In this document: positions 22,065 to 33,489 of the stretch, piece after piece
Position numbering within the stretch: the stretch's first letter is position 1
How the letters are laid out: each line of letters starts with the position of its first letter
From: Delphinus delphis
Lineage: Eukaryota > Chordata > Mammalia > Artiodactyla > Delphinidae
Direction of reading: 5' to 3'
DNA length: 64,000 nucleotides
NCBI RefSeq assembly: GCF_949987515.2
Contig: NC_082684.1
Location: 45,970,006-46,034,005, forward strand
Made by a program: the position numbers and the translations under genes
The notes under the pieces: generated by a model
What the model saw: only the letters and a program-made list of their open reading frames with translations
Told to the model about the DNA's origin: nothing
Database searches by the model: none

Positions 22065-22239
22065 TTTATTTATTTGGTTGCGCCGGGTCTTAGTTGTGGC
22101 AGGTGGGCTCCTTAGTTGCAGCTTGTCGGTTCCTAAGTTGCAGCATGCATGTGGGATCTAGTGCCCTGACCAGGGATCAAACCCCGGTCCCTTCCATTGG
22201 GAGTGCAGAGTCTTATCCACTGTGCCACCAGGGAAGTCC
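22065..22239 (-). mobile_element. CHR-1-type SINE, TSD cttaaatatgttta
   Basis: Reverse copy with a (TTTA)n tail and an exact 14-bp duplication at 22051-22064 and 22240-22253. Confidence 0.91.
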
Positions 22240-22289
22240 CTTAAATATGTTTAAGTTCATTATAATATTTTAAAAATCTCATTGAAAAA

Positions 22290-22609
22290 AAAAATTTTTT
22301 AAGAAGATGTTGGGGGTAGGAGTTTATTAATTTTATTTATTTATTTTTGGCTGCGTTGGGTCTTCGTTTCTGTGCATGGGCTTTCTCTAGTTGTGGCAAG
22401 CGGGGGCTACTCTTCATCGCAGTGGGCAGGCCTCTCACTATCGCGGCCTCTCTTGTTGCGGAGCACAGGCCCCAGACGCGCAGGCTCAGTAGTTGTGGCT
22501 CACGGGCCTAGTTGCTCCGCAGCATGTGGGATTCTCCCAGACCAGGGCTCGAACCTGTGTCCCCCGCATTAGCAGGCAGACTCTCAACCACCACGCCACC
22601 AGGGAAGCC
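22290..22609 (-). mobile_element. CHR-1/CHR-2 mosaic SINE with a long odd tail
   Basis: The body starts as the long CHR-1 type but carries a CHR-2-like segment (cctctcactatcgcggcctctc). The duplication tcattgaaaa flanks it. Between the left duplication and the (TTTA)n lies ~30 bp of non-SINE sequence (aagaagatgttgggggtagg…) that must have been part of the inserted RNA tail or a later change. Confidence 0.85.
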
Positions 22610-22740
22610 CTCATTGAAAATTTTAAAACATGATAGGGAATCAATTCATTGTACCAAAACCTAGGGAAGTAGAAGGGAAAACTCAAACATTTTTCCTGCC
22701 TTTTCTGTAAAAACTGTTCCATTGGATAACCAAATAGTAC

Positions 22741-23130
22741 ATGAAAGATAGCACCTCATTAGACAATCATTTATCTAAAGTAATACATAAAAGCAAAATG
22801 GTAGAAAGAGAATATCATCTTTTTGCAACTCTCAGTGAATTAATGAATCTAAATATTGAGTATCAATGGCTGCTAATGTTAAAAGGAAAAAAGAGTGAAA
22901 AACTAGACTTCTTGAAAAAAGAACACAAAGGAATCGAACCTGAGCCTGATGAAGCCTCTGGATCCAGTTGCCAGCTTCTAGGAAATGCAGAGGGCACAGA
23001 CACATGCTGAACTATATCATGAGTGTACAATCAGCAAAATCCAGTTGGTAGAACAGTCTATGTGCCAAACAGACTGAGTTTATAACAGACAAAATATAAG
23101 GAAAAGAAAGGACAGAGGGAGAACATGTAG
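22741..23130 (+). mobile_element. Old L1M 3' UTR fragment
   Basis: A 90-residue open frame here is not a gene. The DNA (…gaagcctctggatccagttg…ggaaatgcagagggcacag…) is the 3' UTR of old L1M elements, the same family as 18655-20400. The segment 22610-22740 just upstream is unassigned. Confidence 0.5.
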
Positions 23131-23160
23131 ATTAAAAGAGATTTAAAAGACATAACAAGA

Positions 23161-23485
23161 TTTTTTTTTCTTTTTCTTTCGTTTCTTTTTTCTTTTTGGC
23201 TGTGTTGGTTCTTCATTGCTGCACTCAGGCTTTCTCTAGTTGTGGCGAGCGGGGTCTATTCTTCTTTGCGGTGCGTGGGCTTCTCATTGCAGGGGCTTCT
23301 CTTGTTGTGGAGCACGGGCTCTGGGCGTGCGGGCTTCAGTAGTTGCAGCATGCAGACTCAGTAGTTGTGGAACACGAGCTTAGTTGCCCCGGCATGTGGG
23401 AATCTTAGTTCCCCGACCAGGGATTGAACCTGCGTCCCCTGCGTTGTAAGGTAGATTCTTTACCACTGGACCACCAGGGAAGTCC
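23161..23485 (-). mobile_element. CHR-1 long SINE
   Basis: Full-length reverse copy with a T/C-rich tail and the head ending accagggaagtccc. The duplication is unclear. Confidence 0.88.
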
Positions 23486-23573
23486 CTCTACTTTTTAAAA
23501 AGTTACAGTGGTTTACAGAGATAAATAAAGCTGGAAAAGGAAAGAAAAAAAGTATGTCCAATAGACCCTTATT

Positions 23574-23868
23574 ATTTATTTATTTATTTATTTAATTTTA
23601 TTTTTGGCTGCATTGGGTCTTCGTTGCTGCATGCGGGCTTTTCTCTGGATGCTGTGAGCAGGGGCTACTCTTCGTTGTGGTGCACAGGCTTCTCACTGTG
23701 GTGGCTTCTCTTGTTGGGAGCACGGGCTCTAGACGCGCAGGCTCAGTAGTTGTGGCTCACAGGCTTAGTTGCTCCACGGCACGTGGGATCTTCCCGGAAC
23801 AGGGCTAGAACCCGTGTCTCCTGCATTGGCAGGCGGATTGTTAACCACTGCGCCACCAGGGAAGCCCG
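23574..23868 (-). mobile_element. CHR-1 long SINE, TSD aatagacccttat
   Basis: Reverse copy with a (TTTA)n tail, exact duplication at 23560-23572 and 23869-23881. Confidence 0.92.
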
Positions 23869-23992
23869 AATAGACCCTTATATAATATAGTTGATTATTA
23901 TTATGTATTTGGGCAAGTGCAGGTCCATTTTTGTCTTCCAAAACTTAACCATATAAAATAAAACTAAAACTGATATAGAATCATAGAATATA

Positions 23993-24175
23993 AAAACTAC
24001 TATACATAAAATAGATAAGCAACAAGGATTTACTGTGTAGCACAAGGAACTACATTCAACATCTTGTAATAACCTATAGTGGAAAAGAATCTGGAAAAAA
24101 TATATATAACTGAATCATTTTGCTGTACATCTGAAACTAACACAATATTGTAAATCAACTATAATTTAAAAAAAA
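23993..24175 (+). mobile_element. Short L1 3' end, 183 bp, TSD about 15 bp
   Basis: The element is flanked by gaatcatagaatata (23978-23992) and gaatcatagaacata (24176-24190), one mismatch. The interior is an L1 3' UTR of a different subfamily from the copy at 1780 (…aacaaggatttactgtgtagcac…), ending in an A tract. Confidence 0.82.
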
Positions 24176-24539
24176 GAATCATAGAACATATATAAACAGA
24201 AAAACAGCAATACGAAGAGCTCTTACAGTTCAGTATTTTCTAAAACTGGCTTCTTTGGAACACTCATTCCACAGGAGGTTAAGTGCTATCCCAAAAATGA
24301 AAAAAAAAAAAAAAGCCTAAATGGTCAAATAAGTCAGGGAAATGGAGTTAAAGAGTTTCTTTTATTGGCTAATATCTTAGGGGTTTTAATATACCACTGT
24401 GTAATTTGAAGCATTAAGAAGAGACTATAGTTGCATTATTTCCCAAACTTATTTGACCACAGTTTTTTTTCTATTCTATTTTCTATATTACAATTTTATT
24501 AAATAGAGTAATGCCTACCTCTAACAACAGCAAATAAGG

Positions 24540-24675
24540 GATTTTATCATGTTTCATAATACCCTCTTCTCAACGAGATTAGGGACTTCGTTCTGTGTAT
24601 TACCCCCAGTACATAAAGCTGTGCCTGATACACAGTAAGTGCTCAAAAACCACATATGAATGAATGAATGACTTC
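24540..24675 (+). mobile_element. L2 3' end
   Basis: gtgcctgatacacagtaagt followed by gctcaaaaaccacatatgaa and a TGAATGAATGA end is the L2 terminal signature. Confidence 0.65.
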
Positions 24676-25399
24676 TCAACACGGCAAGCAGATAGGATTA
24701 AAGACCTTTTTTTTGTAGAAAATCAAATTCATTTGTAGATTTTGTAGAAAAGCAAAGAGTAGTGGCCTGATTAACAGATCTGCTGTCATCTCAGTGGCCT
24801 TATGTGTTCCTTTCACATTATTGTGTTTCCACCAATAAATTTACAGGAACGATTATTTAAAGAAAGCTGTAATAGCCAAGTGCTAAGTTCTATTCCTTTT
24901 ATGAATAACTTTCATTTTATTGTCTAAACTTTTGCCTTTGCACCGTATGAAACTGAGGAGGCAGTAAACATCATAGTTAATTAAGATCACAGGCTTTCGA
25001 GTTAGGCAGTGACACCCCATTCTACTTATTTCCTTCTATTCTTAAAGGAGGAAATTTTAATACCACAACATACTCTGACATCATGCTAGAAAAGGAACCA
25101 AAGATTGTCAGCTGAATTAACATAACCAGAGATTCTGCTGCAATGACTGTATTTCCATGCTGCCCCACTCTCCTATTTATTTCAGTTTGGCATTTTGACA
25201 GAAAAAATGATCTCATGAGTACAGCCTTGAACTAAAATTAGAGTACTATTTTTCATTTCCAGGGCTACCTCTGATAAGCACTATTACCGAAGGAAAGTTA
25301 TTTAACTTAAGTGCATTTCTTTCTTCATCTATAGCAGTGACAAAATTCTGACCTTCATGGAAGCAGATAAGATGATAACAAACAGCATAATGTGCTATT

Positions 25400-25560
25400 T
25401 TTTATCTCAGTGTATTGAGGAAGTAGCAGGGTGTGGTGGAAAGTGCAGTGGGCTGAAAGAAGATTTGGATTCTAGTTGTGATATGTCACTAGATGGCCGG
25501 GTAGTCTTGTACACATTACTTAACCCCTGTGGGTTAGAATCTAGCTGCTAGATGACCTCT
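25400..25560 (+). mobile_element. MIR-family SINE
   Basis: A worn MIR/MIR3-type sequence (ggattctagttgtgatatgt…, gtacacattacttaacccct…, gggatcctttccaactt). Confidence 0.6.
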
Positions 25561-25657
25561 GGGATCCTTTCCAACTTTTAAAAAACAGTCTAAGATTCTA
25601 GTCATTACTCTGGTGATTACTATTGTGCATGTCTAAAACCTGTCTGTAAATTGCTCC

Positions 25658-25726
25658 TTCTATTGCCCCATGCTGGGGTCTTCTATTGCCCCATGCTGGG
25701 GTCTTCTATTGCCCCATGCTGGGGTC
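25658..25726. repeat. Three perfect 23-bp tandem copies with a hairpin core
   Basis: The unit ttctattgccccatgctggggtc is repeated exactly at 25658-25680, 25681-25703 and 25704-25726. Each unit contains CCCCA-tgc-TGGGG, a 5-bp-stem hairpin. Confidence 0.95.
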
Positions 25727-26044
25727 TTTAAAGGGACCCAACACTATCACCCCTCTTCCCTGCCTCAATTCGGAGCCAATTGAGGAATAATATAAAGTCT
25801 AAGGCATTTGGGGCTGAGATGAACCAAAATATCACCTTTATTATTAATAAAGACTAGAGTGGATAATATGGCATATACCTGTGAGCAAGTAGACTTCTTA
25901 AAACTGAGTCCCACACTTAGAAGACAATCTGACCCAGGCCCAGACATTGGACTGTTCCAGACGTCTCTACATAAAATCAGGTAAAAGTAAAGTTTTCGGA
26001 ATGGATGAGCAAAGGACGGTGTGGGCTCCCAGAAGAAAGACTTT

Positions 26045-26262
26045 TGTAGATGTCCTTTGCTAGGTTGAGAAAGTTCCCTTTGATTCCTGGTTTATTGATT
26101 GCTTTTATCATGAAAGGGCATTGAATTTTATCAAACGCTTTTTCTTACATCTATGGTTTTGTCCTTCATTCTATTGATAAAGTATATTACATTAATTCAC
26201 TTCGGGTATTAAACCAACTTTGCTTTCCTGGGATAAATTTCTTGGTTATGGTGTACAACTCA
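26045..26262 (-). mobile_element. Old L1 ORF2 fragment, minus strand
   Basis: Reverse-complement ORF2 piece (…ttatcatgaaagggcattga…, …attacattaattcacttcgg…). It is diverged and non-coding. Confidence 0.6.
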
Positions 26263-26926
26263 AATCCAAGCAATATATTCCAAATCCCATGTTATTCTAC
26301 CATCCCATACTCTCTCTGACAAGCTGTACAATCATCATGTATTGCTTAATGGACAATAAAGTGAGAAGGATCAGAGAAATTAAACACCATTGCTCTTATT
26401 CAGAATGATATGAGAGCATGTGCTTCCCTAATTAGAAAGAGATTCATACCAACCATCAGTTGCTATGAGTTTACTAGTGAGCATGGAGAGACACATGCTA
26501 CTAAACAGGATTGACTTATAATTTCCCGATGTGAAAGAAAGGATCTATTAACTTCTTTCTATATATAACATCGAAGACGATAATAAAAGCAATTTAAGAC
26601 ATTAAATATATCTTCAAGTCTGAGTTTACCCATTTCACCTGAGAGTTGAAGTTGAAGGAAGGTAAGAGTCAAGAATCAGGGAGTCAAACAGAAGGTAAAA
26701 GACAGGCACAGATTTATGGAACAGTGAGTTCCAATAATTAACCAAAAGGTAATAAATAAGTAAGAGAAGTTGCAACACAAATTGTAACCAAAAGTGCCTT
26801 GCAGTTTTCTGTGGAGAGAATAGGATTATGGATACCTTACCATAAGGGTCTGAGAAGACGTTGTAAACTAGGGATGTCTTTCCATGTGTCTTGAGTGAAG
26901 ACCGGTTTTCTTCAAATTCTTATTTT
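26263..26926. other. Intergenic, nothing recognised
   Basis: AT-rich with no supported feature. Confidence 0.5.
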
Positions 26927-26938
26927 AAAAAGCCCAGG

Positions 26939-27169
26939 GCTTCCCTGGTGGTGCAGTAGTTGAGAGTCTGCCTGCCGATGCAGGGGACACGGGTTCGTGC
27001 CCCGGTCCGGGAAGATCCCACATGCAGCGGAGCGGTTGGGCCCGTGAGCCATGGCCGCTGAGCCTGCGCGTCCGGAGCCTGTGCTCCGCAACGGGAAGAG
27101 GCCACAACAGTGAGAGGCCCGCGTACTGCAAACAAAAAACAAACAAACAAACAAAAATAAAAATAAATA
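26939..27169 (+). mobile_element. CHR-2 SINE, TSD aaaaagcccagg
   Basis: Forward copy with a long (AAAC)n/(AAAT)n tail and an exact 12-bp duplication at 26927-26938 and 27170-27181. Confidence 0.93.
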
Positions 27170-27181
27170 AAAAAGCCCAGG

Positions 27182-27975
27182 TCTGGACAAAAAAGCTTAA
27201 AGACTTTGCCACCTTCTAAAAATCGTGAAATATTGGAAAACAAAATGACTATCCTTATGCGGGATTTAAACTTTTCTACAGTAGTTGGACTCTCTTCAAA
27301 GGAAATTTCACAAATAATTTGGAGGAATGCACATCTTGAGGCAAAAATTCTTCATTTAGGGACATTTATAGATGGTGAAGGAAAGCAACACCTCCCACCC
27401 AGGGATGCTGTGATAAAGTGTTGCTAGATTTTATACTGTTATGAAAGAAAGTTTCACAAAAAAGATTGAGCATGTAAAAAAAAAAATACTTCTGATTGTT
27501 CCAGAAGAAGTAAAAATATCATCAGTTTATGTCAAAAAGCCATTCCTAATTTACCACACCTGCTATAGTCCTTGTTCACTATGTAATTTATTGCTTATTT
27601 ATACAGGACAGTTCAGCAAATGTCACATCTGGTTATTCTACAGGTTTGGAGTTTTAGTTTTTTTTAACCAGGATGGCATGAGAAAGTTCAGTGCCTTGAA
27701 TGAGCTTACACTGCAAAAAATTTTAACCTGAACTTTGTTACCTCTAAAACTGTACTGAAACTTTAAGATTCACCTGAAAAGGAAGAGAAAGTGAACACTA
27801 TTCAAAAGAAGTAGGACAAGGAAGATAGGGGGAAAGAAACATCAGTACTGAAACCTTCCAGATTAACTGTTCACCCTGGACCTCACACACTTATTAATGC
27901 TTTATCAGATAACCCGGTTCTGTACAGTGAGCGAAAACCTTCCAATGAAAAATGTTTGGCTATTATACATAGTGA
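27182..27975 (+). pseudogene. Possible decayed coding remnant, unrecognised
   Basis: After a SINE tail, two open stretches (27206-27424 and 27441-27728, different frames) and a third coding-looking stretch near 27850-27960 have codon-like composition with little repeat character. The first contains MRDLNFSTVVGLSSKEISQI; the third contains PSRLTVHPGPHTLINALSD. Frame changes and stops separate them, as expected of a broken retrocopy or an ancient ORF. I do not recognise the family, no target duplication was found, and a chance or unannotated repeat origin is possible. Confidence 0.25.
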
Positions 27976-28206
27976 TTAGCACAGTTTTCAAATCACAGTT
28001 TTCTGAATTTAATTTAATTTTACTATTAGCCCCTCTTAATATTTGGCAGGCAAAGAGTTGTACAATTTGGAAAGCATCATGATGCAGGGTTACCAGATTT
28101 CTGAAAAATTAACACTATTCTTTGTTTCATTGTGAAATAAAATAAACAACAATAAAGCTATATTTGAAAGTTAGCTGAAATAGCTACCTAAACTAAACAT
28201 GATCAA

Positions 28207-28268
28207 ACACACACACACACACAAAAACCCCACCCTCCAAACATGATAACACACATACACACACACAG
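28207..28268. repeat. (AC)n microsatellite, two runs
   Basis: CA runs at 28207-28224 and 28250-28268, separated by a non-repeat C-rich segment. Confidence 0.85.
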
Positions 28269-28319
28269 AGGCTAGAAGTCACAAGGCAATAATTTGATTA
28301 AAAGTACTTCTATTAAAAT

Positions 28320-28835
28320 TATACAGCTCCAAAACAAAAATACCAGAAACAGAAAAGATATGGGTAAACAGGAATCTTCATTTACTGCCAGGGAAAATAG
28401 AAATTGTATGATACAACCTTTTGGAAGAGCAATTTGACAATATCCAGTACAGAGATGTGGGACTCACAAAGCAGCAGTTTCACTTGCAGTCAGACAAACT
28501 AGTGAAATTCTCAGACATGTGCACAAGGAGATACGTTCAAGGCAGCACTGTTTTTACCAGAAGAAAAAAGAAGAATCTAAATGTTTATTAATTTAAAAAT
28601 GGAAAATCAAATTCACGGAGGGAAAACTATTGAATAGATAAAATGAATCAACTCAAGCTATTCAATACATGTATCAACATGGATACATTTTGAAGTCATG
28701 CTGAATAACCACGATGAGCCACAGAAGAATATGCACAATAAGAAGTAATTTTTACAAACTTTACAATTTTACAAAGTTATGTTATATACAGTTTAAAAGA
28801 GATCTGTGAAAAAAGTATAAAGCCATAGAAGTATA
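28320..28835 (+). mobile_element. Old L1 3' region
   Basis: L1M-like sequence (ggaagagcaatttgacaata, …acagaagaatatgcacaataa…, ending near aaaaaagtataaagcc). Ends are approximate. Confidence 0.5.
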
Positions 28836-28919
28836 CTGTTTAAGATGCTTGTCAAAATCACTGTTGACTCCCTTGTTTAGGCTAAGCCTAACTTGGGATC
28901 TTTCAAAAATAAGCAGTGA

Positions 28920-29120
28920 TGGGACTTCCCTGGTTAAGACTCCATGCTCCCAATGCAGGAGGCCCAGGTTCGATCCCTGGTCAGGGAACTAGACCCCACA
29001 TGCATGCCACAACTAAGGAGCCCTCAAGCCACAACTAAGGAGCCTGCCTGCCACAACTAAGACCCAGCACAACCAAATAAATATTTTAAAACTATTTATT
29101 TAATAAAATAAATATTTTTA
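28920..29120 (+). mobile_element. CHR SINE with deleted head, TSD aaaaataagcagtga
   Basis: Forward copy lacking part of the A-box region (ccctggttaagactcc). Flanks aaaaataagcagtga/aaaaataaacaatga differ at two bases, suggesting an older insertion. Confidence 0.85.
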
Positions 29121-29734
29121 AAAAATAAACAATGAGGTAGAAGTTTCAGAATATTTTCAAAAGACTAGAGATTATTCAAAGATTTTTTTTAAACTCTTTT
29201 AATTCTTTCTGCAAAAATGTTCAGACATGACCACAATGGTTTCATCACTATTTAAGAAATTTCTTCTTTTCATATGTTCAAGTGAATCTGAACACCCCTG
29301 CCCCCATGACCATCACTGCTTATATAGAGGGCTTTGACCCAAATTAACGTATGCTTCAAAGTGGGCAAAATGTGGTACTATGACCCCTTAAAAAATAAAT
29401 TCTCCTGGAGTCAAAATAAATTATAGTATAATATATAATATATCCAATCATAAGCTCATTTGAGTCAAGTTTGATGGGTAGATTCCTCTCTGTTCTTTAT
29501 TAGCAACCTTAATCAGAAGGCTGGCACACTTTGTGAAGAGCTTCTCACGGGAAATTTGCAAGCCCTACTATTGGAATAATGTGAATTAATCTTAGAAAGA
29601 TGCTTGCAGATCCCGATGAGACTTACTTGAGAACAACTGTCAACAGTCAATTTGTTATTGCTGTCTTTTTTTTTTTTTTTGAACGACGTAGGAAAATATT
29701 TAAACCTTTGGTGAATAAGAGGGGGTTTTCAAGT

Positions 29735-29985
29735 ATATAAAGAGTCTCCAAAAACAGATGCACATCACCTTCAAGGTGGTGGTTACCTCTGGGGAGAGGT
29801 GGAGAGGAATAGGATCAGTGAGAATATAAAAGAAGCTTTGATTGTACCTGTAACATTTTACTATTTCATTTTTAAAAAGTGAAGCAAAATTGCAAAGGAT
29901 AACATTTTAAAGCTGAATGGTGGGCATACAGGTGCTCATTACATAATTCTCTCCTGTTTTCTGTATGCTTGAAATGTTATACTAG
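29735..29985 (+). mobile_element. Old L1 3' terminal fragment leading into a GA microsatellite
   Basis: The text (…ggtggttacctctggggaga…, …gcttgaaatgttatactaga) is the usual 3' end of an old L1. Its A-rich tail appears to have expanded into the GA-rich array at 29985-30112. Confidence 0.55.
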
Positions 29986-29991
29986 AAAGAA

Positions 29992-30030
<39 letters not shown>

Positions 30031-30112
30031 GGGAGGGAGGGAGGGAGGAAAGTAAAAGAAAGAAAGAGAGGGAGAGAGAGAGAGAGAGGGAGTGGGAAGG
30101 GAGAGAAATAAA
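29985..30112. repeat. GA-rich microsatellite
   Basis: Mixed (GAAA)n, (GA)n and (GGGA)n, ~128 bp. It gives spurious Ser/Leu-rich ORFs on the minus strand. Confidence 0.95.
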
Positions 30113-30185
30113 GAAATGTTGAAGGACAAACAACAAACTTGGAAAAATATATTCAAACCATGTGCGAGAAAAGGGTCTATTTTCT

Positions 30186-30315
30186 TTCTTTCTTTTTTGG
30201 CCATGCCCCACTGCATGTGGGATGTGGGATCTTAGTTCCCCAACCAGGGATGGAACCCATGCCCCCTGCAGTGGAAGCGTGGAGTCTTAACCACTGGACC
30301 TCCAGAGAGGTTTCA
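30186..30315 (-). mobile_element. Short CHR SINE, TSD aagggtctattttct
   Basis: Reverse head-only copy with a 15-bp duplication (one mismatch) at 30171-30185 and 30316-30330. Confidence 0.88.
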
Positions 30316-30349
30316 AAGGGTTTATTTTCTTAATTTATAAAGACAAATC

Positions 30350-31010
30350 AATAGGGAAAAGACAGATGACCCCAAAGAAAATTGGCAAAGGATATGAATG
30401 GGGAATTTATAAGAAAATAGTTAATTTATAAAATAGCCTAAGTATGTACGGGTCTCTCCATTTGTGTTTTGTGTGTTATACATTCATTAAAGAAATGCAT
30501 ATCAAGAAAACAATACTGCTTTTCATTTTCATATTGGCAAAATTTCTTAAATTTCACAAAACGCAGTGTTCGCAATGGTGAGGAGAAACATGTTCTGTTT
30601 CTGAGAAGAGTGTGAATTGGTGTAATTATTCTGGAGGGCAAAATTATTAACATACATTCCCTTTGAAAGAGCAATTCCGTTTCTAGAGTTTTTTTAATCA
30701 TTGCATAAATGCACAAAGACATGTATCAAGGTATTGTTTATCAAGGTAAAAACTGAGGAAAAATTAATTTCTATCAGTGGAAGACATTAAATTGATGATG
30801 ATACATGTACAGACTACTTTGCATCGACAAATGAAGATGTTCACAATACAGTGTAAGATTAAAAAAAGGAAGTGGTGGAATAGAGTCTTATTTGCATGAA
30901 AAGGCAAACAAATGTCTGAAAGAAATGTAACAGTGATTATCTTCAGGGGATGAAACTGGATGTTGGGGAATAGGAAAGAAATCTTTTATTTCCTCTTAGA
31001 CTTTTATTGT
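30350..31010 (+). mobile_element. Old L1 ORF2/3' UTR remnant
   Basis: It contains worn ORF2-end and 3' UTR motifs (gcaatggtgaggagaaacat, ctttgaaagagcaattccg, …caggggatgaaactggatgt). It has no intact frame. Confidence 0.5.
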
Positions 31011-31541
31011 ATCAGTTAGGACTCTATTGCTGCAAATGATAGAAAACTGAAACTCAAACTGCTCTTAAAAAATGAATGAATTTATTGGCTCAATTTAACT
31101 GAAAAGTCTGTGAGGAGTTTCAGTTCATCTTGAATCAGGGCTCCACAGTGTCACCAGGATGCTTTTTCTGGGGGCTGACTTTATCTTTTACACCTGTAAT
31201 TGATGCCCCCTGTGGGTATGTATCTGACAGGCCTGATTGTCTGGATGGCTTCCCTCAAATTAGCAACATAGTGACCGTAACCAAAGGCAAGAGTGAATGC
31301 TTCACTTTTCCAGAAGCCTCTACTTCATGTCTCTTGGGGAGTTCATCAGTTATAATTGAATTATTTGCCTATCCTTGAGTCAGTCATCATCAATTGTGGT
31401 CATGGGCTTGGGGTCAGTTCCACCCAAACCAAATAACACAGAACTGGGTCTGGTGATTTCCCAAAAGAAAGAGGAATGCTGGCCAGCAAACAACAGATAT
31501 TCAATATTGCTAGATAATATTTTCCCTAGTGCACATAATTA
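31011..31541. other. Old interspersed repeat, family uncertain
   Basis: It begins tatcagttaggactctattg, a start common to several old mammalian repeats (element unknown), followed by gaatttattggctc. The two ORFs here are not credible genes. Confidence 0.4.
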
Positions 31542-31575
31542 TCTATCTATCTGTCTATCTATGTCTGCCTTCCTG
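31542..31575. repeat. (TATC)n/(TGTC)n tetranucleotide repeat
   Basis: atctatctatctgtctatctatgtctg, short and imperfect. Confidence 0.8.
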
Positions 31576-31599
31576 TCTGTCATCATCTTACAGTCCCTT

Positions 31600-31715
31600 A
31601 GGGCCTAGACACTGAGTTCCACAGGAAACGACTATGTCTGTGTCATTCATTATCCTGTCCTTTGGGTCTAAGTTGGGTTCTGGCTGTCAGAGAATATTTG
31701 TAGAATAAAAACAAA
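31600..31715 (+). mobile_element. L2-type fragment
   Basis: actgagttccacaggaaacg and gagaatatttgtagaataaa resemble a worn L2 3' end. Confidence 0.45.
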
Positions 31716-32054
31716 ACAACCTCGCAACTTCACGCTCCTACTAATCCTTGCCTATGAATTAGAAAAACTTTAGTCACAGAATGAACATCATCAGGGCTAT
31801 CTTCCACAATATCTTCATCCAAAATCATCAGAACAGATGCTGATGCAGTGAGAGAGATGCAATTTTTAGCAGAAACACTGGTGGCTCTATTAAATAGTTG
31901 CTGATATCGCTTTTTGTTGGTGGAAATTATTCAATAGTTTATGTCGATTCATTGCTTTTGAACTATTGCCATAATGGTTAAACTCAGCACATCCATTACT
32001 CTGTTGTTCAAATAGGGGCTTAGGATCAGGCTAATTTATTTTAAGACTTTTGTT

Positions 32055-32127
32055 ACCAGAGGGGCAGAACTAGAGACACAGATGTAGAGAATAAACGTAT
32101 GGACACCAAGGGCGGAAAGTGGCGGGG

Positions 32128-32161
<34 letters not shown>

Positions 32162-32257
32162 TGAATTGGGATTGACATATATACACTAATATGTATAAAA
32201 TGGATAACTAATAAGAACCTGCTGTATAAAAAAAATTCTAAAATTAAAAAAAAAAAG
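32055..32257 (+). mobile_element. L1 3' end with internal (GT)n
   Basis: L1 3' UTR beginning around the AGAGGGGCAGAACTAGAGAC motif, interrupted by a (GT)15-type run at 32130-32160, and ending in an A-rich tail near 32257. Confidence 0.7.
32128..32160. repeat. (GT)n microsatellite
   Basis: An uninterrupted GT run of about 30 bp within an L1 3' end. Confidence 0.92.
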
Positions 32258-32350
32258 GGCTTTTCTTCCTCCTCTTTCCTTCCCTTGATCCTCCTCTGGT
32301 TACTCCACTCAATGGCCCACTGAGAACTGGTTCTGCCTGTGCAACTCGCC

Positions 32351-32410
32351 ACATAATTAGTGTTGCCGCCACATAATTAGTGTTGCCACCACATAATTGG
32401 TGTTGCCAGA
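32351..32410. repeat. Three 20-bp tandem copies
   Basis: acataattagtgttgccgcc is repeated three times with a few changes (last copy …attggtgttgccaga). Confidence 0.9.
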
Positions 32411-32684
32411 TTAAGTAAGTATCCCAGATATTGCATGGGATCAGATATTGAATGGGGATATACTCATACTAAAAAATTAGTCTTTGTTTACTAGAAATTC
32501 ACATTTAACTGAGCTTCCTGATTGTTATTGGCTGTAGTTTCTTATTTTATTAGCTAAATCTGGCAACCCTACATATAATGCCAGGTGCCTGTGACTACTT
32601 TCAGTTTGCCAGAAGATAAACCCCTGGGCTTTCTGGACTATACAAAACCTGATTATTGGATTTTTACCTTTAAATCTACCTCTT

Positions 32685-33150
32685 TTGCACTTCAAGAGAA
32701 ATTATAAAGCAAACCCCTGTGTAACCACCACCCAGGTGAAGAAATATAGCAGAATGATGCCAGGACCTTAGAAGCCATCTGTGTTCTCCTCTGCAGATGG
32801 CATCGTCCTCCCTCCCCTCAAGGGGTGACCACTATTCTGCCTTTTGTAATCATTCTGGTGTTTCTTTAGGTTTACCACCTATGCATGCATCCATAAACAA
32901 TATTGTTTATTCTGACTATTTCTGAACTTTATATATAAGTGACTTTTGTGACTTGTTTCATTCACCTAATTTGTGTTGTGAGAGTTATCCATGATGATGC
33001 ATGTAGCTGTGCTTCCCTAATTCTCATTACTGTATAATGTTCTAGTATGTGATTATACCCATGATTTATCCATCCACTGTATTGCTGTGCTGTTGATGGT
33101 CCAGTTTTAACTGCAATTGACAATTTTAACGTTGACAGTTTCAGAATGTT
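32685..33150 (-). mobile_element. Old L1 3' UTR, minus strand
   Basis: Reverse L1 3' UTR (tataaagcaaacccctgtgt, gtaaccaccacccaggtgaa, …tctgactatttctgaacttt…). Non-coding. Confidence 0.5.
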
Positions 33151-33262
33151 TTAAATGTATTGCACTAAGTTAAAATAACTATTATTAAATAGTTTCATAA
33201 TGTTTAGAGAAATTGTTAATACATAGTACTCCTCTGAAATTTTTTTTTTTAAATATTTATTT

Positions 33263-33488
33263 AGGTCTTCCCTGGTGACGCAGTGGTTGAGAGTCCGCCT
33301 GCCGTTGCAGGGCACACGGGTTCGTGCCCCGGTCCGGGAAGATCCCACGTGCCGCAGAGCGGCTGGGCCCGTAAGCCATGGCCGCTGGGCCTGCGCGTCT
33401 GGAACCTGTGCTCCGCAACAGGAGAGGCCACAACACTGAGAGGCCCGCGTACTGCAAAAAAAAAAAATATATATATATATATATATTT
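33263..33488 (+). mobile_element. CHR-2 SINE inserted in another SINE's tail
   Basis: Forward copy lying inside the A/T tail of the reverse SINE at 33490-33673. The outer duplication cctctgaaattt (33231-33242, 33674-33685) brackets both. Its own A tail runs into (TA)n. Confidence 0.9.
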
Positions 33489-33489
33489 A

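Larger units (their letters stand above)
24191..26044. other. Intergenic with isolated L2, MIR and 23-bp repeats
   Basis: Apart from the L2 end, the MIR and the 23-bp repeat listed separately, no gene or named element is seen. Confidence 0.45.

Noticed and set aside
22741..23010. 90-residue frame that looks protein-like
   Set aside because: The DNA matches old L1 3' UTR text; no host protein is involved.
29939..30216. Ser/Leu-rich minus-strand ORFs
   Set aside because: Translation of the GA microsatellite.
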